From positions 175,257 through 239,256 of the forward strand of contig WTPW01000687.1 in assembly GCA_009809945.1 (NCBI GenBank): a stretch of 64,000 nt of DNA. Reading direction: 5' to 3'. The position numbers were made by a program, and so were the translations under genes. This document shows positions 14,784 to 25,926 of this stretch, in pieces (the stretch's first letter is position 1; every line of letters begins with the position of its first letter). The stretch comes from Gigaspora margarita (Eukaryota > Glomeromycota > Glomeromycetes > Diversisporales > Gigasporaceae). The notes under the pieces are model-generated. The model did no database searches, was not told where the DNA came from, and saw only the letters and a program-made list of their open reading frames with translations.

Positions 14784-15696
14784 ATTCTACTATATAACTT
14801 TCTAACCTTCTAACTTCTAAGCACTAATGCTAATATAATTAAACTTAAAAAATTTATTTATTGGTTATTTGGTTTTGATAATATTGAGTTAGTTATTGAA
14901 CTTATCTTCATTTAAGTTAGAGTTCGAGTTAGTGATTACAATATCATCACCAAAATTTGCATGGGGATTACTATTGATTTTTATTAGTTATTAGATAGTA
15001 ATTGATTAAAATCCGCTGACGAGGACTATCAATTAAGATAGTAATTAGTAATAATCAGTAATAATCAATAGATATCAAATTAAAAATTATGAATAATAAT
15101 TCTAATTAATACTATTATACTGTATACTTATTTTTAAACGTTTTATAAATTTTTGCAAGTTTTTACAAAGTTTTGCAATTTAATATAAAATTTTATATTT
15201 TTTTATTTATTATTATTATTATACATTATATTTTAAATTAAATATATTTTAATATATTATTTTACATTTTTTTATAACAAAAAAAAAAATAAACCCAAAA
15301 AAAACTGAACCTGAAAAAAAATGAAAATAAAAAAATAGTAATATTTTAAACTACTTTTGCACTTTGTTGCATAATACTAGCTTTATATACTTATTTTCCT
15401 CACCTTGCAGTTAGCTACTATTTCTCTTCTTTGTTTTAACTATTATATTTGCTTATATTTATTACTTTCTATAAATAGTAAAAAAGTAAAAAAATAATGA
15501 AAAAAATAAAAATGAAAAAATAGTAATACTTTAAACTACTTTCAAACTTTATTGCATAATACTAGCTCTATACATTTTTTCTCACCCTGTAGTTAGCTAT
15601 TATTTCTCTTCGACCATATTTGCTACTTACTAAAAATAGTAAAGAAGTAAAAAAAAACTATTTTCAGAAGTGTGAGTTTTTGCAAAGGGGATTGAT

Positions 15697-16686
15697 AGGA
15701 CTCTGAACATCTCTCATATAAGTCATAACTGGATTTTGGCCAATTTTGATCTAATTTGCTGAAAATAACAAAATCTATTTACTTTAATAACTTCTAATCC
15801 AGTGATTAGAATTGAATAATCTTTTTTTTGTTAGATGCACCTTACTGAGAGCTTCATTTTAAAAAAAAGTTTATTCAAATTGGACTACTTCAAGCTAGTG
15901 CTCCTACGAACTGGACTCGAACTAGACTTTAGTCAAGTCTGAGTCTGGTTTGATTTTTGGACCAGACTCAGACTTTTATATTCAGACTTTTTAGTCAAGT
16001 CCGAGTTTGGTCTGGGTCCGGTTCGAAGTTCGTGAACCAGTCCAGGTTCAAATATAGTTATATGTATTTTTTGGTGCTGAACAAGTTTACTTAGTGCATG
16101 TTTTTAGAATTAATTAGTAAAATTTTATGAATTATAAGATTTTATAAAATTTTATTAATAAAATTTTATAAAATCTTATAATTCACAAAATTTTATTAAT
16201 TAATTCTAACTTTATGCACTAAGTAAACTTATTTAGCACCTAAAAATGCATCAAATCGGCAAAATTAATTTTATTTTACTTGAAATTTAGAGGATAGATG
16301 CATAATTTTGGATTTTTGATCAAAAAAGTCAAATTTAAGCATCTATTCTCCAAATTTCAAGTAAAATAAAAAACAATCAGCCAATTTAATGTATTATTAG
16401 GTGCTGAATAAGTTTACACCCAGACTGGTTCGCGAACTTCGAACTGGACTCGAACCAAACTTATACTTGAGTCTGAGTCTGGTCCAAAGTACGAAATTAG
16501 TAAAATTTAGAGTCTGAGTTCGGTTCGATTCCAGACTGAACCCAAACTGAACTGAACCCGAACTGAACCTAGGAGCACTACTTCAAGCCAAGATAATTGC
16601 CAAAAACTGTTTTTTACTTCTTAAATTTTAGGTGTTTTTGCTAAAAAATTTCAAGTATGACCTCTATACTAGATGTTCAGGGTCCT
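15697..16686. mobile_element. hAT-like MITE with perfect 8-bp TSD, itself interrupted
   Basis: Ends AGGACTCTGAACATC and GATGTTCAGGGTCCT. The flanks GGATTGAT at 15689-15696 and 16687-16694 are identical. Removing the inner insert leaves 297 bp, the same size as its relative at 28512-28805 (294 bp), with which it shares sequence throughout. Confidence 0.9.
15896..16580. mobile_element. hAT-like element nested inside 15697-16686
   Basis: Ends TAGTGCTCCTACGAAC and, inverted, TAGTGCTCCTAGGTTC. Flanks CTTCAAGC at 15888-15895 and 16581-16588 are identical. The subterminal region repeats GACTCGAAC/GTCTGAGTC words. The centre carries the GGTGCTGAACAAGTTTACTT palindromic repeat that also occurs at 30479-31990 and 48215-48930. 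Confidence 0.9.
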
Positions 16687-18685
16687 GGATTGATATTCAT
16701 ACCCCATTTTTGCTATTTATACTCCTATTAAAAATCAAAAATTTTAAATTTTTGAGCAAAGATATCTTGGCCACCATCTAACTAAATTCAATAAATCTTT
16801 TTTATTTGCATTCTATAAATCCATAGAATTTAAATAAAAAAAGCTTATTGAATTTAGTCAGATGGTTGTCAGGATACCTTTGCTCAAAGTTAGAGAAAAT
16901 CAAAACATCTAAGCTATACTTAAGTTTTTTAAAACTTTGAGCGAAGATATCTTGACAACTATCTGATCAAATTCGATAAATTTTTTTATTTAAATTCTAT
17001 ATATTCATAAGATTCAAATAAAAAAAAAGTTCATTGAATTTGGTCAGATAGTTGTCAAGATATTTTCGCTCAAAGTTAAAGAAAAATCTAAACATCTATT
17101 AAAAGAAAAGCTATGCAAAGTTTTTTTAAAACTTTAAGCAAAGATATATTGACAACTGTCTAACCAAATTCAATGAACTTTTTTTATTTGAATTCTATGA
17201 ATTTATAGAATTCAAATAATAAAAAGTTCATCAAATTTGGTTAGACGGTTGTCAAGATATCTTTGCTCAAATTTTTAAAAAAACTTTGGCACAGCTTTTC
17301 TTTTAATAGAAGCTTTGATTTTCTCCAACTTTGAGTGAAGATATCTTGACAACCATCGGATCAAATTCAATTACTTTTTTTTATTTGAATTCTATGAATA
17401 TATAGAATTCAAATAAAAAAAAGTTCATCAAATTTGATTAGATAGTCATCAAAATATCTTTGCTTGAAGTTTTAAAAAACTTAAGTGCAACTTTATTTTG
17501 ATAGATGTTTTGATTTTTTCTAACTTTGAGCGAAGGCATCCTAACAACTATCTGACTAAATTCAATAAACTTTTTTTTATTTGAATTCTATAAATTTATA
17601 GAATGCAAATAAAAAAGGTTTATTGAATTTAGTTAGATAGTTGTCAAAATAACTTCACTCAAAGATTTAAAATTTTTAATTTTTAATAGAGAGTATGAAT
17701 ATCAAAAATGGGGGTATAAATATCAATCTCATTTTGCAAATTGTCAGAAAATCTAGTATATTCTTGCAAAGTAGCAGAGAAGTTAGAGTTAGTGTTCTTG
17801 TAAAGTGCCAGAAAAGTCTGGTTGTTTTCTTGCAAAGTTCTAAAAAAAGTCAAAAATAAATAAAAGTAAAAAAATAAGTAAAAAAAAGGAGGTTGCTAAA
17901 TATCGCAGGTTGCGATATTGCAGATTAACAGTTAATATGATTAACCAATTAGATCACAGGATCTTGTATAACAAAATGAATGAAAAATTAAAAAAATTAC
18001 AAAAAAATCAAAAATTTTAAATATCTTGAAATTTCATTAAGTAAACTAGGTTCGGGCTTCTAATTAAAAGTTTTTAGCACTTAATTTTGCATATATATAT
18101 GCCCTCTAACCCTAACCTTAGTAATATTAGTTCGAACCCTAACCCTAACTAATAATATTTTAATTTTTTTTAAATATTAATCTGTGATATTGCAACTTGT
18201 TAAATTTAACAAAATCTAAAAAAAAAATAACTGAAAAACAAATTTATAAGCAAACTTAATAAAAAAAAAAACAAAGCCCCAAATCTCTATTTCTCTGAAG
18301 CAAGAGTTCAAATTTAAAAATTGCTAAAATCTAGTTGTGTTTTGTAAAGTGCTAGATTAATTTGCAAAAACTTGCAAAAACTTGCACCTAACTAAATTAT
18401 TTCTCTAAAGAAGCTATTCTTGTAAAGTACCAGAATAAAATAAATTAATAAAAAAAATTTTAAAAAAAAAAACAAAAAAAACAAAAACAAAAAGTATCAA
18501 ACAAGAAATAAATAAGTGAAAACTTACAAAAACTTGTGTCTAACAAATCATTTCCCTAAAGAAGATTCTTGAAGATTTAAAAGAGTTCTTGCAAAGTGTC
18601 GAAAAGTTGTTGGTTTTCTTGCAAAGAGCTAATTTAATGTTCTTGTAAAGTGCCAAATAAAATAAAAAAAATTAAAAAATAAATA

Positions 18686-18742
18686 NNNNNNNNNNNNNNN
18701 NNNNNNNNNNNNNNNNNNNNNNNNNNNNNNNNNNNNNNNNNN
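18686..18742. other. Assembly gap (57 N)
   Basis: Unknown bases inside A-rich sequence of the dispersed family. The apparent ORFs across it (18629-18900) are artefacts of poly-A/T. Confidence 0.99.
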
Positions 18743-19427
18743 AAAAAACAAAACAAAAACAAAAAAAAAAACAAAAATAAAAAAAAACAAACCCAAAATA
18801 AAAAAAAACAAAACAAAAATAAAAAAACAAAACAAAATGAAAAAAGCAATATAAAAGATCTAATTATAAACAAAAAATCTAATCTGATTGTATAATACAA
18901 AATTTTGGATTAATTTTGATATATCATACAAAATTTTGAAATATTTTAAAAATATAGTTCAATCTACACTTGGTATGATCCAGGTTACAGATTTGCTGAT
19001 CCAGCTTGGTTTCCTAGTTCTTAAATATTTTGAAATATTTTGAAACATTTCGAAACTACTAATGAATATGATAATAATTGATTAGCAGATGTATAATGAT
19101 TTATATTTTAATTATAATAGTTATCAATTATAGATATATATCGATTTATAACAAGTTAATTAATGTATAATATTTAATTTTAATCAATATAAAATGATTA
19201 TGTGTTATATATCAATATACAGCTACTTAAAATATTTCGTAATAATAATTAAATATTTGTAGGTGTATTAGCAAAATTGTTCAAGAAAAGCTTTTTGTTG
19301 GAACACTAATAGTTGTTTCTTATACAGATTTTTGAGTTATACTGATTTATAGCAGAACAAATATTGTTTTGAAATTTTCTGATCTGCAATTTCTGGACCA
19401 AAAGATCTTTAATATCAGCCAAAATCA

Positions 19428-19710
19428 GGGGATCGCTAAAACCTTGTACCTATGTAATTTTTGAAGTTTTAATTGTAATTAGGGTTAGGATTAGTTTAGT
19501 GTTAGGGTAAGAGTAGTTTTATAGATAAAATTGCCTCCTGCCATTTTTTATTAATGCAACAAGACAAGTTTAGACCGCCGTTTTTCATTTTTTTGCGTTT
19601 TTTGATTTTTTGACTTCTTTTAGGCTGATCTGTGTAAACAAATTTCATGATTTTGATTGGTTGATCTACATATAAAAAGTCACGTAGGAAACAAGGCTTT
19701 AGCGAACCCC
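19428..19710. mobile_element. 283-bp hAT-like MITE with perfect 8-bp TSD
   Basis: Ends GGGGATCGCTAAAACCTTGT and, inverted, GGGGTTCGCTAAAGCCTTGT. Flanks CAAAATCA at 19420-19427 and 19711-19718 are identical. It splits the right inverted arm of the composite 14400-19745. Confidence 0.85.
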
Positions 19711-19797
19711 CAAAATCAGCATTAGCTATTACAATAATTATACTGTACATTGTTGCTCTATCAAAGATTGTCATTATTAAAATTTGTTTAATTTTAT

Positions 19798-20783
19798 TTA
19801 TTTATTTTTTTTTTGTGTCAAAGTTACCGCTGTGGTATGAAGGTATTTGATTCAAGCTTCCAGATCAAGGGTGCCTCCAAGGACACCTGACATTTGTTAC
19901 ATTGATGAGAGTACAACTAGCCACACGTACAACTTTTGGTTGTCTAATTTAAGTAGTCCACCCGAAGGTTCTACACTAATTGCCATACCTGTAACTCGAC
20001 TAGGAGGTTATCTATTTAAACCCTCTGGTCCATGCTTCGCCTGTCAATCCTACTTGTATCACCGGTACAGTCCTCCGATACATGAGTCAGTCGAGGCCAG
20101 TTCTGGATTCTTTTGCGAACTCCCTTAGGACTAATTTATCCTCGCGGTACACTTGGTAGAGCAGTCCCTGTCCCACACAGGTATTACCTACACTTTGGTA
20201 ACTTACGCTACAGCTTTACCTATATACTTGTGGTCAGGGCTAACCATTGAACTGCTACCGTTACCTACTTCTGCCCTTGTGAGGTTCACTCCAATCCTGA
20301 TACCCACCACAACCTTCCTATCGGTCCTTCACCAGTATCCCCAAACTTCCAAACCAGTTAGCCCGGAAGGGTCAGTCAGCCTGGCTTTAAGTGCCGAATG
20401 GACTCCTTCTCCTTGGTACATGCTACCGAAACACATGTCCTTTTCCTCCGGTGCGACTCCGGCGGCCAGGTTGGTGGACCCCCTTCTCGAGGATCTTGTC
20501 GTCCGGTTCTCCAGCTCCAGTTTTCGATGTTCCAATTATAGTTAGCACTGTTGAAGATCTTTGCTACTTCCTCACTCGGGACTTCCAAACGCGTATCCAT
20601 TTTCCGATCCTTGGATTTTGTGCGCCTGGCGGCTCCCATTCAAGATGGTGTACCAAAGGACCTACGAGGAGAAATAGTACCATAACACAGGCCTATTTTC
20701 CAAACCATCGCCAGTGGGATTTGAACCCTAGACCTGCCGTTTGGGAGTGACAATTTACCAACTTCTCTAAGTCGCCACACCCC
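19798..20783 (-). mobile_element. Complete ~1-kb tRNA-headed retroposon (SINE-like), 16-bp TSD
   Basis: ATTTGTTTAATTTTAT flanks both sides (19782-19797, 20784-20799), a perfect 16-bp duplication of target-primed retroposition. Read on the minus strand it starts with a pol III-type head: A box TTAGAGAAGTTGG (20758-20770) and a perfect B box GGTTCAAATCC (20717-20727). It ends in ACACAAAAAAAAAATAAATA. The body is clearly richer in G+C than its surroundings. ORFs exist on both strands (19847-20128, 20153-20545, 20391-20750) but none resembles a known protein. Related fragments are at 25175-25226, 35080-35860 and 42522-42600. At ~986 bp it is long for a SINE. Confidence 0.85.
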
Positions 20784-20936
20784 ATTTGTTTAATTTTATA
20801 AAAAGCTACTAAAAGAATAATAATTATTAAATATATATTACTAGAATAAAATTGAAAATTCTATCTGATATCCTTACATATACCAAAAACTAGGTGAGCC
20901 TTGGCCACTCTAGTAGGTTTAGGCCACAAATAAGTA

Positions 20937-21110
20937 CAGTCAACTCCCGCAATAGTCACGTCTCGCTATAGTCACAATCGCGCTATAGTCACCTTAATTT
21001 TATTTATCTGATCATACAAACTAAATAAATTCTTTCTCGCTTTAGTCACAATTTCGCAATAGGCCCATAAAATGCTGATTTTAGCATGTGACTATTGCGG
21101 GAGTTGACTG
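20937..21110. mobile_element. 174-bp pogo/Tigger-type MITE
   Basis: Perfect inverted ends CAGTCAACTCCCGCAATAGT continue to CAC. TA lies on both sides (20935-20936, 21111-21112). CAGT..ACTC ends with a TA target are typical of pogo/Tigger elements. The interior repeats TCGCTATAGTCAC words. Confidence 0.9.
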
Positions 21111-21112
21111 TA

Positions 21113-21640
21113 TTTAGATTTACTTATATATATGTCTGAGTTTTTATTCTTAGTATTAAATTTAAAAAAATGTAATTTTTTTCTGCATTGTAAAAAGTTT
21201 CTATTAAGTTTAATAAAGATAAAAGCAAGGTCTTACCTTTAATATTTAAAAAAAATAAAAAATAAAAAATAAAATTGAAAATTAAAATTATTTATAATAA
21301 TTAGCAAACAGTATAACAATTATACTATTAAACAGAAAATAAATAAAAAATCAATAAATAAATAAAAATTGATTAAAAAAATTTTTTTAAATAATAAATT
21401 TGCAGAACAAATTGAGAATAACTGTATTACTCTGCACCAATTCAACCAGATCTGACAAGATTTTTTTGTTGGTCATTAGTTTCTCCAGAAAGCTATGATC
21501 TTTTAATGAAATAAATTGATCACAAATACTAGTCAACTATCGAGATAATGAAAAAGCATAGATAAGAAGTGATATTTAGTAGAATTGGTTAAAATTTATC
21601 GATGATGGTTTTCGCATTCAAAATAGGAAGGTTTTACTCC
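21113..21640. other. Gene-free stretch
   Basis: AT-rich; no feature recognised. Confidence 0.4.
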
Positions 21641-21649
21641 TAGTCAATA

Positions 21650-22021
21650 ATGCACCTTCTCACATGTCATCAAAGAAAAATAATACAAATGATACCAAAG
21701 AGCATAAAAGACCCGAAATGTCTGAAAAACCTGAAACCCCTGAAGAACAAGAAGAACCTGAAGAGCCTGAAAAATTGGAAAAGCCAGTGGAACTGTTTCA
21801 AGAAAGATCTGAAGAAAGGTCGCAAAGACGGTTCTGAGGAAGATCCCAAGAAAGGTCCCGAGGATAGTTCCAAGGAAGGTCCCAAAGAAGGTCCCAAGGA
21901 AGGCCTTAAGGAAGGTTCTAAGGAAGGTCCCAAGAAAGGTCCTATAAAGCATCTCAAAGAAAGGTCCCAGACTATTCTTATCTTACAAATATTATTGTAC
22001 ATTTTCTTCTATCTAATATGA
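21650..22021 (+). CDS. Low-complexity Lys/Gly-rich ORF over a 12-bp minisatellite
   Basis: The second half of this 123-codon ORF is about nine copies of a 12-bp unit near AAGGAAGGTCCC (21840-21960), giving KEGP-type tetrapeptides. The first half is lysine-rich, but the alternative +1 frame there reads an acidic Pro/Glu-rich stretch ([20 protein letters not shown]) that looks more like protein. Either the true gene changes frame around 21830, as in a pseudogene, or neither frame is coding. No domain or intron boundary is evident. Confidence 0.25.
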   Translation: MHLLTCHQRKIIQMIPKSIKDPKCLKNLKPLKNKKNLKSLKNWKSQWNCFKKDLKKGRKDGSEEDPKKGPEDSSKEGPKEGPKEGLKEGSKEGPKKGPIKHLKERSQTILILQILLYIFFYLI

Positions 22022-22608
22022 GCACACATCTCTAACCAATGGATACTAGTGTAATAAAATGCTTCAAATCGAAGTATAAAAATCTTTATTGCTATCATTT
22101 GCTATCACAATTTAAAAAAAATGAAAAACAAGGGTAAAGATTTCATTTTAGCATTGTTAGGAAAATATAAATATTAAGGGTGCTCTCAAGTATCTCTTTT
22201 GTACAAGTACTTATTAATTAAAATAAGCCTTATGGTAATTTTACTAAAGTTTACTTTGCAAAATACAGATATTAAATTTTAACAAATCAACACAACTCTT
22301 ATGATAAAAAAAAATAGTCTAGCCATCTTTTTTTTTTATCGCGATAGTGAACTTGCTCAACTGACTAATTTATTTTTTATTAATGAAAAATTTTGCTTTG
22401 ATCTATTAATTTAGGTTCTTGAAAGCACTCTAAAATAAGCTCGGTATCATCTGATTTTAGAATTATCCCAATATAGAGTTTGGGCCATTTTTATTTTTCA
22501 TATGTAAAAGCCAATTAACCCAGTTTTAATATTTGAAAAATAAAACTAATTCCAATATTAATTAATTGTACTAATTGTTTATATTTATAATACAGGAAAC
22601 TTACATTA
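22022..22608. other. Gene-free stretch with weak inverted repeat
   Basis: GGGTGCTCTCAAGTA near 22180 and TTCTTGAAAGCACTC near 22419 are roughly inverted, suggesting an old MITE. No target duplication was found. The end of the stretch may contain an intron acceptor (AATACAG) before the transposase fragment. Confidence 0.35.
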
Positions 22609-23605
22609 CTGGAAGCTATCAACTTTATTTCTGATGCATGAGACGATGTTAGTAACACTACTATAAAAAATTGCTGGAAAGCTACAAGAATTATGTCAAA
22701 AACAAGTGAACCAAATGAATATAGGGAGGAAGAAGATAGACAAGAAAGTAGGCAAAAAAATGAACTTGAAGATATGATCTCTAAGATTGATGATAATGTT
22801 GATATGTTAGTTAAAGATTTTTCGATCAAAAATAATCTGGGAGTTCAAGAATTAATAGATAATATTGAAGAATATATCTACCTGATAGATCAACTAGTCG
22901 TAACTGAGGATGCATTAATGGATAAAAGAATTATTGAAATACCATATAGCCGCAGAATAATGCCCATCTGCGCATTAATTAATTGACCTGCGCGTCATTT
23001 CGAGTACGCCCATGTGCGTTATTTCAAAATAAGGGATAGCTTTTTTGAATCGTACCCCTTAATTATCATAAAATTAAAAAAATGTGCCGGAACTAGGTAG
23101 GCACTAAGTAAACCCACTTATTTTAACGTGAAGAACAATTTTGTTAGGCTCAGAAGTAGGCTTACTTAGTACTAAATCTAGTTCCAGAGTACATTTTAGT
23201 TTCTTTAATTTTTATATAGGGCATATTGAGATGTGCGTTAATTCGGAATGCCCATGGGTATTAATTCGAGATCGCATATGTTATTTTAGGGGGTTTGATC
23301 TTCAAATAATGCCTATGAGCTTTATTCCGTGGCTATATGGTAGTAAATTACGAGTTTTGCGATGACTATGACAAAACTGACAACAACGATGCGATAAACC
23401 ATCACCACTACCTCCAATTACTATTACTGAAGCTACAGAAGCATTGGAAAAAGTTATAAAATTTCAAGAAAGCCTCGAAGTCAGAAAAGGGTTTGATGAA
23501 AAAAAATTAAAAGTACTACAAAAAAAATTTAAAGAATGGTATTATAAAAAAGAAAACAATAAGAAGCAACCTTCAATATTATCTTTTTTGAGTTTAAATG
23601 ATTGA
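22609..23605 (+). pseudogene. pogo/Tigger (CENP-B-type) transposase, C-terminal fragment
   Basis: The reading begins LEAINFISDA then TGA at 22639-22641, then DDVSNTTIKNCWKATRIM. This is the C-terminal end of a DDE domain of pogo/Tigger transposases, where SDAW-DDV and TIKNCW are characteristic, so TGA replaces Trp. An acidic region follows to ~22940, then a 399-bp MITE, then more of the protein. A one-base frameshift near 23386 leads to ITITEATEALEKVIKFQESL and a lysine-rich tail ending in LSFLSLND with a stop at 23603-23605. The catalytic N-terminal parts are absent. The ORF at 22693-22986 covers only the middle and runs into the MITE. Confidence 0.8.
22942..23340. mobile_element. 399-bp MITE inside the Tigger fragment, TA duplication
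   Basis: Ends CCATATAGCCGCAGAATAA and, inverted, CCATATAGCCACGGAATAA. TA lies on both sides (22940-22941, 23341-23342). Removing the element and one TA rejoins the acidic part of the transposase in frame for at least 15 codons until the separate frameshift. Confidence 0.85.
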
Positions 23606-25174
23606 AGCAGTTATAACTTAGACATTTTAAGCTACTAGAGTGGTTAGAATTTGGGACAAAAGATTATATTTTTCAGTTTTTTTTTTTGGCCCTTAAAGGC
23701 CACTTTGAATTCCTTTATTTTTTTATCCCAAATCATATGGTTGTTAATAAAATTTAATCATAATTCTGCTGAATAAAATGATGAGTTTTAACAAATGAGT
23801 TCTCATAATATAAAATTTTTGAAAGTAATGTGACAACCCGATTTTTTAAAAATTTTATATGTAAAAAAACATAAAATTTTTAAAAAACTTACCCTGGATG
23901 TTTAATATTTGATACATTAAGTTTGTATAACCTAAATAGATTAGCTTGTTTAGTTGATCTATAGCAGAAATTTGGTAGGTAGATCTGATATGATAAAATA
24001 GAGCATCAAGCCATTGATTCTTATACAATAGCATTTCAGTTTGGATCAATACTTCCATTTGAGATCCAGCTAGCTTACAGTAAATTAGCGTTTGGAGTTG
24101 TACTATTCTAGTAAAGTTTTTTAATTTTTAGTTGTTATTTAATTTCTCACCACAGCAGAAAAAAAAAAAGCTTGACCAATATAAAAAAGCCTAGCTTAAA
24201 ATATCATGTGTTAAAGCTCTTCAGGTTGGTAAAGATTGCATTAAACTTTTTACTTCGAAGATGTGTTCAGATCTATGTTTTCTTTCTACTAAGCATACCG
24301 ATTTGCTTAGCTGTTAGATATTTATATTACATGCAGCTGATTCTTGTACGCACATATATGATACAGATTTTACTTGCACAAGTAATACAAACCAAAAAAT
24401 TCTTGTAAATAGCATGAATAAAATTTAGGGTTAGAGCTTTAAAGTTAGAGGCTATATAGCATAAAATTTTATTTGTATCATTTTTAATTAATGATACAAG
24501 ATTTAATACGTAGTTTATATATCGTAAATTCTTATTAGTTAATCTAAAGTGTGACTTTATAGAAAACGATTTATATAGGCCGTTGACAAAATTTTGCGAT
24601 GGTGATTATAATACAATTGTGACTATATAGAAGCAAAGTACATATTAAAAAAATCAGTAAACTAGCAGATGTGACTGTATTGACTTTGTGACTATATAGA
24701 GGGTGACTATATAGAAGTTAAACTGTATAATCCAGTTCTTTCAAATCTCAAATCATTAAAAAATTGATCTAGCCTAATAGCTAATTTTATAGCAATTGGT
24801 CTGTTTTGAGGTTCTGCATCTAAGTATTTATTCATTAGATCCAAAAGTAATCGAGTCTATAACCTAGACAAATACGTGTTGCTAGATCTTTGTTGTGTGG
24901 ATTATTATGATATGGAGAATATCCTGATATAATTATTTCAAAAGAGTAAATATCTGATTTTTGAGTGTATTCCTTTTTATTTGTATATAATATCTGAAAC
25001 TTAGTAATAAATATTATAAAGTAAAAATGTCATTATAATAGTTACAGCAAATGTCAACTAACTATCTACATCCTACTAATATATCCATATGTTTTCAAAT
25101 TTCTGCACCTGTAAAAAAATATTACTAAAAATCACACTTCTACCTGCTATTATAAAACTAAAAAAAAAGAGGAC
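23606..25174. other. Gene-free stretch
   Basis: AT-rich. GTGACTATATAGA and GTGACTTTATAGA words recur between 24550 and 24720 and end in AGTTAAACTGTA, resembling the end of a pogo-type MITE whose other end is unclear. The small ORFs at 23855-24058 and 24172-24408 show no protein-like features. Confidence 0.4.
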
Positions 25175-25226
25175 ATGCGTTCACCAAGGCTTACACTTGC
25201 AGTCAGGACTAACCATTAAACTGCTA
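25175..25226 (-). mobile_element. Fragment of the ~1-kb tRNA-headed retroposon
   Basis: CACTTGCAGTCAGGACTAAC followed by CATTAAACTGCTAT matches CTTGTGGTCAGGGCTAACCA and its continuation near 20230 in the complete copy. Only this short part is recognisable. Confidence 0.6.
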
Positions 25227-25744
25227 TATCTCCAAAAAAGAGGAAAATCAGTAGAACTCTACCATCCTCCCTCAAAAAATGGTGAACATACTGCTTTGCA
25301 AGCAATAATCTAGCAATGAATATGATCTTAATATTCTCCTAAAAATTCTGAAATAATACCTAGACATTACTTATCAAAGTAACTAGGACAGACTTAAATC
25401 AGAATTTTGAGTAAAGTATATTGTTTGTCAGAATATTAAATGTTTAGACATCGTCTTGCTATAGCATAGGCATAACAGTGAACGCTCAAAAAATTGTAAA
25501 AACAACTACCGAAATGTGAAGGTTTAGGATTTATGGATTGCATATAAAAAAAAATGCAAAAATCTGATTGGTTCATTACAATTATGTATAATGTAATTAT
25601 GAAGTTTACGAATTTACCCCATCGTCTGATTGGATGATGATCTTCCTATTACTGATTGGCCAGAATTGATTACGTCACTGTAATGTTGATCATCAAATTG
25701 CAGAATTTATATAAATATTTATATAACTTGCTAACTTGCTAATT

Positions 25745-25925
25745 CTTTGCTTTTATATAACTTAATAAACTTTTGCTTGTATTATTTTTATATAACTTAT
25801 TAAACTTTCGCTTAAATTATTTTTTATATAACTTATTAAACTTTAGCTTAAATTATTTTTTATATAAATTATTAAACTTTCACTTAGATTTTTTTTATAT
25901 AGCTTAACAATTATTACTTAAGTTA
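25745..25925. repeat. Tandem repeat, ~42-bp unit, 4-5 copies
   Basis: Units read TTTATATAACTTATTAAACT then TTCGCTTAAATTATTTT with minor variation. Confidence 0.75.
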
Positions 25926-25926
25926 T

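Larger units (their letters stand above)
15687..17731. mobile_element. Mutator-like tandem-hairpin element, 9-bp TSD
   Basis: Flanks TTTTGCAAA at 15678-15686 and 17732-17740 are a perfect 9-bp duplication. Ends are GGGGATTGATATTCATACCC and, inverted, TGAGATTGATATTTATACCC. The interior (~16740-17680) is five ~190-bp hairpin units, each with TTTGAGCGAAGATATCTTGA arms and an AATTCTATNNATNNATAGAATT-type core. A hAT element inserted 10 bp inside the left end splits it. Confidence 0.8.
15131..19060. repeat. Dispersed repeat family, copy 1
   Basis: Shares long stretches with 33490-34760 and, reversed, with 53390-55010: TTTAATATAAAATTTTATAT near the start, repeated GTTCTTGCAAAGTGCCAGA sentences in the middle, and TATGATCCAGGTTACAGAT with GATCCAGCTTGGTTTC at the end. 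It is non-coding and mostly homopurine/homopyrimidine A/T tracts. It is interrupted by the Mutator-like element 15687-17731 and by an assembly gap. Confidence 0.6.
14400..19745. mobile_element. Composite element carrying nested insertions
   Basis: The outer inverted repeats are ATTGTAATAGCTGATGCTGA leading into TTTTGGCTGATA and GGAAATTGCAAATTGGAAAA at 14405-14520. They are mirrored at about 19365-19427 and 19711-19745, where a 283-bp MITE splits the right arm. No coding gene is inside. The body matches the repeat family at 33170-34960 and 53390-54850. Its outer boundaries are approximate and no target duplication was found. Confidence 0.55.

Noticed and set aside
18095..18160. CCCTAACCCTAACC motifs, possible telomere
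   Set aside because: Only two or three degenerate units, embedded in interspersed repeats; similar short motifs recur near 5455 and 48400. Not a chromosome end.
20391..20750. 119-codon ORF and overlapping minus-strand ORFs in the GC-rich block
   Set aside because: All lie inside the tRNA-headed retroposon, no frame is preferred, and no protein family is recognised.
20700..20783. Candidate functional tRNA gene (minus strand)
   Set aside because: A and B boxes are good, but a proper acceptor stem and anticodon arm cannot be drawn; it is the head of a retroposon.
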